Below are positions 26,757-34,539 of a DNA stretch of 64,000 nt, in pieces. The DNA comes from JALHOP01 sp964484195 (GTDB taxonomy: Bacteria; Myxococcota; XYA12-FULL-58-9; JALHOP01), in the NCBI GenBank assembly GCA_964484195.1, contig CAZAER010000013.1, forward strand, positions 1 to 64,000. The letters are read 5' to 3'. Within the stretch, counting starts at the first letter, position 1. Each line of letters begins with the position of its first letter. Below the pieces are notes generated by a model. The model was given only the letters and a program-made list of their open reading frames with translations. It had not been told where the DNA came from and did no database searches. A program made the position numbers and the translations under genes.

Positions 26757-26781
26757 GAAACGATAGTTAGCCTATTGTTTC
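26757..26781. promoter_or_regulatory. candidate LysR operator (inverted repeat)
   Basis: GAAACGATAG-TTAGC-CTATTGTTTC is an inverted repeat with 9 of 10 arm positions matching, ending 4 bases before the LysR start codon. Such a site fits autorepression by the regulator; it is AT-rich in an otherwise GC-rich region. Confidence 0.55.
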
Positions 26782-26785
26782 TTCC

Positions 26786-27643
26786 ATGGAACTATTCGAG
26801 CTGCGCTACTTCGTCGGCGTATCGCGCCTGGAGAACGTTCACCGCGCCTCACGCGAGCTGCACGTCTCGGCGCCGGCGCTGAGCAAGGCGGTGAGCCGAC
26901 TCGAGGCCGAGCTCGGCGTGAAGCTGTTCGAGCGCCGCGGCCGCAACATCCGACTGACCGAACAAGGCCGCGTCTTTCAGCGTCGTTCGATCGAGATCAT
27001 CGAGCTCGCCGAGCAAGCACGCTTCGAGGTTGCCGGACGTCTCGATGCCCTCCATGTGCGCATCGCCGGAGCGGAAGTGCTGCTCGCGAAGATGGGCACC
27101 CCAGTCGTCGACGACATCAAGAAGCGTTTCCCTGAAGCGACCTTCGAGCTCATCGCCGCCACCGAGGCCGACGCGGTTCGCAAGCTCGAGAACGACGAAG
27201 CGCATCTCGCGATCGTTTCGGACGCCGTGTCTGCAAAAACAGTCACGAAGGTCCTCGGCGATACTCACTTCCGGACCTACGTTGGTCGGCGTCATCCGCT
27301 AGCGCGTCGGGCGAAACGCGCCATTCCCGTGGCCGAGGTCTTGGAGCACGCCTTCGTGAGCCCCGATCGGCCCATCTTGGGGAAGGTCGGCGCCAAACAA
27401 TCGGTGGACGGTTGGCGCGACGACAAGTTTCCGCGCCGCATCGACTATCGGACCACGAGCTTGAAGACCCTCGAGGAGCTGGTGCTCGCCGGGCGGGCCA
27501 TTGCCTATCTGCCGGAGTACTTCGCCGACAGCGACGAGCTCCTGCCGCTCGACATTTCTGGTTGCCCGTACACCTGCGTTCAGCGCATCAAGCTGGTCGC
27601 GCGCGCCCCGGTCGTTAGCGGCTGGCTCAACCAATTATTTTAG
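26786..27643 (+). CDS. LysR-family transcriptional regulator
   Basis: A 285-residue LysR-type regulator. The N-terminal winged helix-turn-helix is typical (ELRYFVGVSRLENVHRASRE, then SAPALSKAVSRLEAELG and VKLFERRGRNIRLTEQGR), followed by a linker helix and a periplasmic-binding-like effector domain from about residue 88. The effector is unknown. The ATG at 26786 is fixed by family alignment. The divergent partner usual for LysR regulators is missing; it reads the same way as the genes on both sides. The adjacent upstream inverted repeat suggests autoregulation, and the YCII gene 85 bases downstream is a possible target. Confidence 0.9.
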   Translation: MELFELRYFVGVSRLENVHRASRELHVSAPALSKAVSRLEAELGVKLFERRGRNIRLTEQGRVFQRRSIEIIELAEQARFEVAGRLDALHVRIAGAEVLLAKMGTPVVDDIKKRFPEATFELIAATEADAVRKLENDEAHLAIVSDAVSAKTVTKVLGDTHFRTYVGRRHPLARRAKRAIPVAEVLEHAFVSPDRPILGKVGAKQSVDGWRDDKFPRRIDYRTTSLKTLEELVLAGRAIAYLPEYFADSDELLPLDISGCPYTCVQRIKLVARAPVVSGWLNQLF

Positions 27644-27728
27644 TGTTTTCAAGCTTCTAGAAAAAAGACACCGGCCGTTGTCGATTGCCTGTCGGGCCGA
27701 ACGTCGTCACCGCATGAAGGAGAACACC

Positions 27729-28460
27729 ATGCGTTACATCATGATGCACAAGAATGACCCGAAGAGCGAAGCCGGGCTGCCGCCCGACGCGAAGCTCATC
27801 GAGGAGATGGGTGAGTTCATCGGCGGCTTCGCCAAGGCGGGAAAGCTGATCGACGGCGCCGGTCTCTTGGGAAGCAAGGCGCGCACGCGACTCACCTTCC
27901 GCAACGGTCAGGCGACCATCAAACACGGCCCGTACCGCGGCGAGACCGAGCTGCCGGCGGCGATGCTGGTGCTGACGGTGAAGACCCGTGACGAGGCCAT
28001 CCGTTGGGCCGAGCGCTACGGCAAGATCTTGGGTGACGGCGAGATCGAGCTCGGCAAGGTGACCGAGCCCTGGGATCTGGGCGTGATGCCGATGCCGCCG
28101 GATCCGCCATTGCAGATGATGCTCATCGAGAAGGCCGACAAGGAGACCGAGGGCGGTGGCCGCAGTCCGCAGAAGAAGGCGGCGCTCACGCGCTTGAAGA
28201 CCGAGATGACCGAGGCCGGCGTGTTCGTCAAAGCGCTGCGCATCAACGCGAGCGCCGAGGGCAAGCGCTTGTTCTTCAAGGACAACAACCTGCGCACCGT
28301 CGACGGTCCGTTCGCGGAGTCGAAGGAGCTCATCGGTGGCTTCGCGGTGCTCGACCTGTCGGGGATGGACGAAGCAGTGAACCTGAGCAAGCGCTACGCG
28401 GAGATCCTGGGCGGCACCCTCGAGGTGGACATCCGACCGGTCGACATGAGCGAGGCCTGA
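27729..28460 (+). CDS. tandem YCII-domain protein
   Basis: A 243-residue protein made of two YCII/DGPF-type ferredoxin-fold domains in tandem: residues 1-125 (MRYIMMHKNDPKSEAGLP; TIKHGPYRGETELPAAMLVLTV; AERYGKILGDGEIE) and residues about 125-243 (LQMMLIEKAD; VDGPFAESKELIGGFAVLDL; SKRYAEILGGTLEVDIRPV). The family often occurs beside sigma factors or regulators, as here behind a LysR gene. The catalytic role is not established. ATG 27729 has AAGGAG 6 bases upstream, so longer frames were rejected. The promoter region 27644-27728 is conspicuously AT-rich. Confidence 0.85.
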   Translation: MRYIMMHKNDPKSEAGLPPDAKLIEEMGEFIGGFAKAGKLIDGAGLLGSKARTRLTFRNGQATIKHGPYRGETELPAAMLVLTVKTRDEAIRWAERYGKILGDGEIELGKVTEPWDLGVMPMPPDPPLQMMLIEKADKETEGGGRSPQKKAALTRLKTEMTEAGVFVKALRINASAEGKRLFFKDNNLRTVDGPFAESKELIGGFAVLDLSGMDEAVNLSKRYAEILGGTLEVDIRPVDMSEA

Positions 28461-28467
28461 GGCCGGG

Positions 28468-29280
28468 CTACTGCTGCTCCGGCGCCGGCGCATTGAGCAC
28501 CACCAGCACCACGAGTAGTAGAAAGAAGCCGACCGCCACCACCGTAGCGACCGCGAGCGCGAGCCACATGAAGCGGTGCGCTCGCGCTAACGGTAACAGG
28601 GTCTCTGGAGCGGGCTTGGCGATGAAGCTCGGGAGTGGTGCTGCTTGTCTCCAGAGCAGCCAGGTGTACGCTCCGCCGAGAGGAATGAGCACGGCCGCGG
28701 CACCGAGGGCGCGGGCAGTGTGCCGCACACCTTGCTCGAAGATCATCAGCAGGGTGAAAGCGATGCTCGCGGCGACGACCAGGCGAAGCACGTTGAACAG
28801 CTTGCGTCCTTCGCTCTTGGCGCCGTCGGCGAGGGCGTCGGCGAAGACCAGGGTGCTCATCGCCGTGAAGGCGCCTGTCCCGGCCACACTGGTGCCGAAC
28901 GACACCAGGTAGAGCATGAGCGAGGCCCACCACGAGTTGCGCAAGCCCACGAGCAGTGCCGTGACGCCCGCGAGGTCGGGCTGGCGTCGTGCCTGCTCGA
29001 TACGCGAAGCGAGGCGCCAGTGCATGACGCCGTGGATGACGTACGCTATAGCGATTGGAGCGAGCGGCGGAGCCAACGTCTTGATGTACGGGTTGTCTGT
29101 CGCGTTGATGGCCAGCGCCAGGAAACCGGCGCCGATGCCGCAGAGGACAGCGAGCGCCGACAGCGAGCGGATCGTGTTCTTGGTGATGACGAAGCCACGC
29201 AACGCATCGGCGAAACCTTCGAGCGGCGCCTCGGCGAGCAGGGCGGCGCGCGGAGCCTCGTAGGGGTTCGGCGTGTCCAT
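28468..29280 (-). CDS. multi-pass membrane protein
   Basis: A 270-residue integral membrane protein of unknown function. The start MDTPNPYEAPRA is the short Pro/Asn-rich cytoplasmic leader common to small myxobacterial membrane proteins. About five or six hydrophobic helices follow (SLSALAVLCGIGAGFLALAI, a SLMLYLVSFGTSVAGTGAF helix, LRLVVAASIAFTLLMIF, ALGAAAVLIPLGGAYTWLL, and a final very hydrophobic helix near the C-terminus). ATG 29280 is preferred to an upstream GTG at 29298. It is convergent with the YCII gene (7-base gap) and lies 35 bases downstream of the hybrid kinase gene in the same direction. Confidence 0.7.
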   Translation of the reverse strand: MDTPNPYEAPRAALLAEAPLEGFADALRGFVITKNTIRSLSALAVLCGIGAGFLALAINATDNPYIKTLAPPLAPIAIAYVIHGVMHWRLASRIEQARRQPDLAGVTALLVGLRNSWWASLMLYLVSFGTSVAGTGAFTAMSTLVFADALADGAKSEGRKLFNVLRLVVAASIAFTLLMIFEQGVRHTARALGAAAVLIPLGGAYTWLLWRQAAPLPSFIAKPAPETLLPLARAHRFMWLALAVATVVAVGFFLLLVVLVVLNAPAPEQQ

Positions 29281-29315
29281 CTCGCCCGGTTGAAACACAC
29301 GAAGCGAGATAGGGT

Positions 29316-31370
29316 CTAGCTGGCGACTTTCGCTTGGGCGCGACCCTTGAGCACGAAGCGTCGGGCAAGCTCGAGGAGGGCGGCGCTCGAGAACGGCTTG
29401 TCGAGGCGCTCATTGGGCACCGAAGCGAGGAAGGCCTGCACGTCTGGGTTCGAAGTCGCGCCCGACATGAAGACGAACCGTTCGGCCACCTGCGGCGCCT
29501 TCGCCTGTGTGACCTTGAAGAGCTGCGAGCCAGAGAGCGCGGGCATCATGAGATCGCAGATGACCAGATCGAAGGTGTGACCGGAGTCGAGGAGCAGCTG
29601 AGCTTCGCGGGGATCGCTCATCGGCGTGACGTCGTGCTCGCGCGACAGGACGCGGCGGAGGGCGTTCAGAACCGCTGGATCGTCGTCGATGAGCATGATG
29701 CGCCCGCGGGAGGCGCTGGTCGCGCGTGAGCCCTCGTCGCTTTCGCGCTCGTCGGCCGGGAGGACGACCGTGAAACGTGTGCCGCGGCCTTCTTCTGTTT
29801 GGACGAGCAGCTCGCCACCGAGCGAGTTGATGATGTTGCGCGACACCGGCAGACCCAAACCGGTGCCGACGCCGACGGGCTTGGTCGTGAAGAACGGATC
29901 GAAGATGCGGCCCATCAGACTCGCGGGAATGCCGGGTCCGTTGTCCTCGACGGCGATGCTGACGCGGCCGTCAGTGAGTCGCGAGGTCGTGATGGTGATG
30001 TGATTTGCGCTCGCAGGCCCTTTCTCGAAGGCTTGCGCCGCGTTCATCAGCAGGTTGACGAGCACTTGGGTGAGGCGCGACTCGTCCGCCAAAACGGGCG
30101 GGACGTCGCCGTGCTTTTCGACCACCGTGGCCTTGTGACGGATTTCGTGGGCCGCCATGCTGAGCGAGGTCTCGATGACTCCCTCGACCGGTACGCCGTA
30201 GAGAATGACGTCTTCGCGCGCTAGGGCGCGCAGACCCTTCACCAGCTTGCGGATGCGCTCGGCGCCTTCTCGTGCTTCGCCGACGACTTGGGAGAGCTCG
30301 GCCAGGCGTGCTGACGGAGAGGGGCCGGCGATGACGCGTAGCTCTTCGAGCGCGAAGTCGAGGTTGCCGAGAATGTAAGCGAGCGGATTGTTGATCTCGT
30401 GGCCGAGGCCCGCCGAGAGCGTACCGATGGTCGCGAGCCGCTCTTGTTGAGCGACGCGGTGGTTCGCAGCTTTCATCGCGGTGATGTCGTGGAAGGTGTT
30501 CACCACCTCGGCGAGCTCGTCGCCGACGAAACGCGGTACCGAGTTGGCGCGCACCCAGGTGAGAGCGCCATCCGGCTTGTAGACACCGACGACCAGACCG
30601 TGGACCGGCTGGCGCGTGCGCCGAGCGATGGCCGAGGGAAATTCGTCGTTCGGTAACGGGAAGCCGTTTTCGCGGACGGCTCGCCAGGTTGGATCTTTGG
30701 CGCTGCGGCCACGGAGCTGCGAAGCAGTGAGCCCGAGCATCAGCTCGGCGGCTGGATTCGAGTCGGTGATGACGCCGTCGGCGTCCTGGACGGTGATGCC
30801 TTCGGCCATCGTCGCGAAGATGGTCGTCAGCCGTTCGGCGGACTGACGCGCCTGCTCGCGTTCGGCGGCGAGCTCGAGACGCCCGCGACGCGCTTCGAGC
30901 TGATCGACGACTTGCGCGGCCAAGAGCTCGAGCATGCGCAGCTGCTGTGGCGAGGGTCGGCGTGGCTCCTGATCGATGACACACAACGAGCCCAAGACAT
31001 GGCCATCCGCCATGGTGAGCGGCATGCCGGCATAGAAACGAACGCGCGGATCACCGGTGACGAGAGGATTGTCGGCGAAACGATTGTCGTCGCGGGCATC
31101 GTTGACGATCAGCGGCCGCTCGGACGCCACGACATGTCCGCAAAAAGAGATGTCGCGCGGGGTTTCGGGAGCAGCGAGGCCATAGCGCGCCTTGAACCAT
31201 TGGCGCTCGGCATCGACGATCGAGACCAGGGCCATGGGCATGTCGAGGATGTGGGCGGCGAGCTGCGCTAAGTCGTCGAAGGCTTGCTCGGGCTCGGTAT
31301 CGAGGACCGAATACGATCGCAGGGCCAACAAACGTTCCGCTTCGTTGGCGGGAATGTTGGGCTTTTTCAT
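29316..31370 (-). CDS. GAF-PAS hybrid histidine kinase with receiver domain
   Basis: A 684-residue cytoplasmic hybrid sensor kinase. Domain order: GAF (residues about 20-165, with DTEPEQAFDDLAQLAA and the RDISFCGHVV segment); PAS (about 185-305, LTTIFATMAEGITVQDADG); HisKA with the phosphoacceptor in LGHEINNPLAYILGN; HATPase_c with N box, VEDNGPGIP (G1) and GTGLGLPVSRNIINSLGG (G2); and a C-terminal receiver (RIMLIDDDPAVLNAL, phospho-Asp in VICDLMMPALSG, Lys in ERLDKPF). No transmembrane segment is present, so it senses an intracellular or redox/light-type cue. The signal and partners are unknown. Start ATG 31370 is preferred over GTG 31376. Confidence 0.93.
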   Translation of the reverse strand: MKKPNIPANEAERLLALRSYSVLDTEPEQAFDDLAQLAAHILDMPMALVSIVDAERQWFKARYGLAAPETPRDISFCGHVVASERPLIVNDARDDNRFADNPLVTGDPRVRFYAGMPLTMADGHVLGSLCVIDQEPRRPSPQQLRMLELLAAQVVDQLEARRGRLELAAEREQARQSAERLTTIFATMAEGITVQDADGVITDSNPAAELMLGLTASQLRGRSAKDPTWRAVRENGFPLPNDEFPSAIARRTRQPVHGLVVGVYKPDGALTWVRANSVPRFVGDELAEVVNTFHDITAMKAANHRVAQQERLATIGTLSAGLGHEINNPLAYILGNLDFALEELRVIAGPSPSARLAELSQVVGEAREGAERIRKLVKGLRALAREDVILYGVPVEGVIETSLSMAAHEIRHKATVVEKHGDVPPVLADESRLTQVLVNLLMNAAQAFEKGPASANHITITTSRLTDGRVSIAVEDNGPGIPASLMGRIFDPFFTTKPVGVGTGLGLPVSRNIINSLGGELLVQTEEGRGTRFTVVLPADERESDEGSRATSASRGRIMLIDDDPAVLNALRRVLSREHDVTPMSDPREAQLLLDSGHTFDLVICDLMMPALSGSQLFKVTQAKAPQVAERFVFMSGATSNPDVQAFLASVPNERLDKPFSSAALLELARRFVLKGRAQAKVAS

Positions 31371-31438
31371 GCGCACGTCGACCTTGTGGCAAAAGAGCTC
31401 ACTTGGCTAACGGCACGTATCGGTTGGGCGTAAAGCCT

Positions 31439-32626
31439 CTAAAGCTTGTGAAGCTCGAGTAGGCCGCCGACCGTCGCTTGGATGCCTACGGGGAGGACGG
31501 TCTTCACCTGGGGCGCAAACTTTGGGCTGTGATTCGAGATCGTGAACGAAGGGTCCGACGAAGCGCCCAGCAGGTAACGCAAGACTGGAGCGGCAAAGGC
31601 GGGGCCGAAGAGGCTGAAGTCTTCCGATGCCATGACCAGCGGCGCGTCGACGACATTGTCCTTGCCAATGCGGCCAGCCGCACCAGCGCGGAACCTCTCG
31701 GTCAGCGCCGCGTCATTGACCACAGGGGGGACCGACGACGTCGCGGTGACGATCGGCTCAGGTGCGGCCGCGGTCTTGGCGAGGCCGGCGGCGATCTCGG
31801 GGATGCGCTTGAGTAGCCGGGCGCGGGTCGCCGCGTCGTAGGTTCGCATGGTGAGCTGCAGCTTCACGTGTTCGGGGATGATGTTCCCCGCGGTGCCGCC
31901 CTGGATGCTGCCGATGGTGATGACGGCGGTTTCGAGGGGGTTCACCTCGCGACCCACCAGGGTTTGCATCTTGATGACGAACTCGGATGCGATGACCACC
32001 GGGTCGATGCCTTTGTGGGGCTGCGAGCCGTGCGCGCCGACTCCGCGAAAGACGACGTCGAAGTTGTCGGCGGCGGTCATCATGGGCCCCGCCGCTGTGA
32101 ACCCGACCTTTCCGGTGGGCACATACGGATTGACGTGCATCGACACGCATTGGTCGGGCTTCGGGATTCTGCTCGCGAGCCCAGCATCGAGCATCGCCTG
32201 CGCGCCCTTGAGGATCTCTTCGGCAGGTTGCGCGACGAACACCAGCGTGCCGCGCCACTTTGCCTTCTCCTGCTTCATGACCTCGGCGCTGGCGATGAGG
32301 GTGGTCGTGTGCAGATCGTGCCCGCATGCGTGCATGACGCCGGGAGTCTCGCTCTTGTAGGGAAGCCCGGTCTCCTCGGTGAGCGGCAACGCGTCGAGGT
32401 CCGCGCGTACGAGCGTTACCGGTCCCGCGCCGTTCTCGAGGATGGCGACGACCCCGCCTCCGAGCTCGAACGTCTTCAGGCCTAGGCGCTTGAATTCCGC
32501 GACCACCTTCGCGGTGGTGCGCTTCTCTTTGAACGCTACTTCGGGGTGGCGATGCAGGTCCTGGTAGAACGACTCCCAATAGTCGCCGGCGGCACCGAGA
32601 GCCACGACCAGGACGAGCGCGTACAT
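31439..32626 (-). CDS. M20-family metallopeptidase/amidohydrolase
   Basis: A 395-residue M20D-type amidohydrolase (hippurate hydrolase/carboxypeptidase-like). Metal ligands and catalytic residues are visible: HACGHDLHTT, the general-base pair in PAEEILKGAQ, VSMHVNPY and the late ASEDFSLFG histidine/acid region. The lid domain lies at about residues 185-300 (VVFRGVGAHGSQPHKGIDP). A short hydrophobic start (MYALVLVVALGAAG) could be a signal peptide or merely a buried helix. The start ATG overlaps the stop of the SDR gene (ATGA), so it is translated as the third gene after proline dehydrogenase and the SDR. It may release amino acids for catabolism. Confidence 0.88.
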   Translation of the reverse strand: MYALVLVVALGAAGDYWESFYQDLHRHPEVAFKEKRTTAKVVAEFKRLGLKTFELGGGVVAILENGAGPVTLVRADLDALPLTEETGLPYKSETPGVMHACGHDLHTTTLIASAEVMKQEKAKWRGTLVFVAQPAEEILKGAQAMLDAGLASRIPKPDQCVSMHVNPYVPTGKVGFTAAGPMMTAADNFDVVFRGVGAHGSQPHKGIDPVVIASEFVIKMQTLVGREVNPLETAVITIGSIQGGTAGNIIPEHVKLQLTMRTYDAATRARLLKRIPEIAAGLAKTAAAPEPIVTATSSVPPVVNDAALTERFRAGAAGRIGKDNVVDAPLVMASEDFSLFGPAFAAPVLRYLLGASSDPSFTISNHSPKFAPQVKTVLPVGIQATVGGLLELHKL

Positions 32627-33408
32627 CAGCTCGCGTCTTCCCGACGTGACCGCATCTTTGCGCCCATGCGGTCGAACACCGCGTTCGGTAGGCTCCTCAA
32701 GATCCCAACCGCGCTCTCCATCTGCCAGGGAAAGCTGTGCTCGCGCTCGCGGCGGACGATGGCGCCGGCCATTTGCTCGACGCCTTCGTCGAGATCCATG
32801 AGGAACGGCATGTAGAACTTGTTGCGTTCCGTCATCGCGGTCTTCACGAAGCCGGGCTGTAGGCAGGTGACATCGACATTGCTGTCGTGGAGGTCGATGC
32901 GCAACGATTCGAGGAAGCTCGACAGGAACGCTTTCGAAGCGGCGTAGGCGGCGTATTGCGGCAGGCCTCGATGACGAGCGAGCGACGAGACGCCCACGAT
33001 GTGTCCGCGATTGCGAGCGACCATTCCGGGTAGAGCGGCGCACAAGGTGGCCGCAGCCCCCTTGACGTTGACGTCGATGATCTTCTCGGTGGTCTGCCAG
33101 TTGATGTTTCGCCCGTCAGTGACACCGCTGACTCCGGCGTTCGCGACCACGAGATCGAGACCACCACATTTGCCGTCGAGGACGGTGACTGCGTGACGCA
33201 CGGCATCGGTATCGGCGACATCGAGCACCATCGGGACGATGCTGCCCGCGAGCCGGCGTCCGGCATCGCGGAGGTTCTCGAGCTCGGCCTGACGGCGGGC
33301 GGCGGCGTAGACTTCGACGCCGCGCTCGGCGAACCACAAAGCGAGGCCGCGACCCAACCCGCTCGATGCGCCGGTGACCAGCGCGGTGCGATAACGAAGA
33401 GGTTTCAT
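32626..33408 (-). CDS. short-chain dehydrogenase/reductase
   Basis: A classical SDR of 260 residues. The Rossmann motif TALVTGASSGLGRGLA (TGxxxGxG) gives NAD(P) binding, NAG appears in VVANAGVSG, the catalytic Ser lies in VGVSSLARH and Tyr-x-x-x-Lys in YAAYAASKAF. The substrate is unknown. ATG 33408 follows the proline dehydrogenase stop by 5 bases and gives the standard MKPLRYRTALVTG start; longer frames lack homology. Its stop overlaps the M20 start. Confidence 0.92.
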   Translation of the reverse strand: MKPLRYRTALVTGASSGLGRGLALWFAERGVEVYAAARRQAELENLRDAGRRLAGSIVPMVLDVADTDAVRHAVTVLDGKCGGLDLVVANAGVSGVTDGRNINWQTTEKIIDVNVKGAAATLCAALPGMVARNRGHIVGVSSLARHRGLPQYAAYAASKAFLSSFLESLRIDLHDSNVDVTCLQPGFVKTAMTERNKFYMPFLMDLDEGVEQMAGAIVRREREHSFPWQMESAVGILRSLPNAVFDRMGAKMRSRREDAS

Positions 33409-33413
33409 ACCGA

Positions 33414-34343
33414 CTAACCTCGGCTGAACATGTTCTTGGCGACGAGGAACATCATCTGGGGGTACTCGTCCAAACGCCGCCGGAGATAGGCGATCGCCAT
33501 CGACCAACCGATGGCGAAGGGCACGTAGAGTCGCACACGGATCCCGCGATGCACCAGCTCTTGCTGGATGCGGTCGCGCGGTACTCCGTAAAGCATCTGA
33601 ATCTCGAATTGGTCGGGTTTCGCGCCGACGCGGGGCACGACGTCATCGACGAAACGGCGCACGAACTCTTCGTCGTGGGTCCCGAACTCGACGTAATGGC
33701 CGCGCTGGAGGAGGCGCTCCGAGAAGGCGAGCAAACGCTCCTTCATGGCGCGCTTCTCGGTGAGGGCGATGGCTTCGTCCTCGCGGTAGATGCCGATGAC
33801 GAGACGCACGCGGGTGCCGGGCGGGAGGCGATCGAGGTCTTGGTCGGTGCGGAGGAGCCGCGTTTGGAAGACGGCGCCGACGTGCGTGTGACCGGCGGCG
33901 TGGAGCTGGCGCATGGTCTCGAGCGTGAAGTCGGTCCAGTGGCTCGACTCCATGTCGACGGTGATGCGCACGCCCTTTTTGCGGGCTTTTTCGGCGATGG
34001 CGAACACCGCCTCACGTGCCCCGGCTCCGTCGCCGCCCTTCTCGAGAGGCGCGACAGTGTAGCTCGATTGCTTGAGCGACAGAGTGGGGCGTGCAAGTGG
34101 GTCGGCGAAGCGCGGGTCGTCGGCGACGGCGTCGATCATCTCCTCGTAGATCCGGCGATTGTCCGCTGCAGCGGAGAGGGTGCTGATATCTTCGGCGAGA
34201 AGGTCGAGCGTCGTGAGCATGCCGCGTTGCCGCATGAGCACGACGGCCGCGTCGACCGCTTGCTGGAGCGAGTCACCGGCGACGTAGGGGCGCGCGAAGA
34301 GGCGCACGAGGCTCGCTGGGATGACGCGGATGAATGGATTCAA
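33414..34343 (-). CDS. proline dehydrogenase (PRODH domain)
   Basis: A stand-alone proline dehydrogenase of 309 residues, the length of the monofunctional bacterial family. This FAD enzyme oxidises proline to pyrroline-5-carboxylate. The TIM-barrel signatures are visible in order: VDMESSHWTDFTL, RLVIGIYREDEA, the FGTHDEEFVRR strand, IQMLYGVPRDRIQ and VRLYVPFAIGWSMAIAYLRRRLDE, the last being the substrate-binding tail (RRxxE). No P5C dehydrogenase gene accompanies it in this window. It heads an operon with the SDR and M20 genes at 5-base and overlapping spacings and is divergent from kup. Confidence 0.92.
   Translation of the reverse strand: MNPFIRVIPASLVRLFARPYVAGDSLQQAVDAAVVLMRQRGMLTTLDLLAEDISTLSAAADNRRIYEEMIDAVADDPRFADPLARPTLSLKQSSYTVAPLEKGGDGAGAREAVFAIAEKARKKGVRITVDMESSHWTDFTLETMRQLHAAGHTHVGAVFQTRLLRTDQDLDRLPPGTRVRLVIGIYREDEAIALTEKRAMKERLLAFSERLLQRGHYVEFGTHDEEFVRRFVDDVVPRVGAKPDQFEIQMLYGVPRDRIQQELVHRGIRVRLYVPFAIGWSMAIAYLRRRLDEYPQMMFLVAKNMFSRG
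34162..34175. repeat. perfect copy of dispersed palindrome in proline dehydrogenase gene
   Basis: TCCGCT-GC-AGCGGA, a perfect 14-bp palindrome, preceded by G so that the left half-site reads GTCCGCT. It lies inside coding sequence. Confidence 0.55.
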
Positions 34344-34440
34344 GCGGCGGCCTTATTGCACAGCGCGCCGACGCGGAAAAGCCGGATGCCCGACGGTGTG
34401 GGGGCTATGACCGAAATGTCATACGATGGTGGGTTTTGCT

Positions 34441-34539
34441 GACCCGGCCTCTCCATTGCGGAGGGGGTCCCGAGGGATTACTAAGACCACGGGTATCGCT
34501 CGGGTCCGCCCCCGACCACCCAGATTGCAATCACGGTGG
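34441..34539 (+). promoter_or_regulatory. structured leader upstream of kup
   Basis: This 100-base segment can fold into consecutive stems: GACCC (34441-34445)/GGGTC (34465-34469) enclosing CTCC/GGAG around ATTGC; CCGAG/CTCGG (about 34470-34503) enclosing GGATTACTAAGACCACGGG; and CCACC (34516-34520)/GGTGG (34535-34539), which buries the GTG start codon. A riboswitch or RNA thermosensor is possible. It does not match the ydaO (c-di-AMP) core as I remember it. No Shine-Dalgarno sequence is evident before the start. Confidence 0.4.

Noticed and set aside
34344..34535. ydaO (c-di-AMP) riboswitch upstream of kup
   Set aside because: Typical conserved blocks (GGGTGAAT..., CCGAACCCG-type) are missing from the strand as written; I report only an unclassified structured leader.
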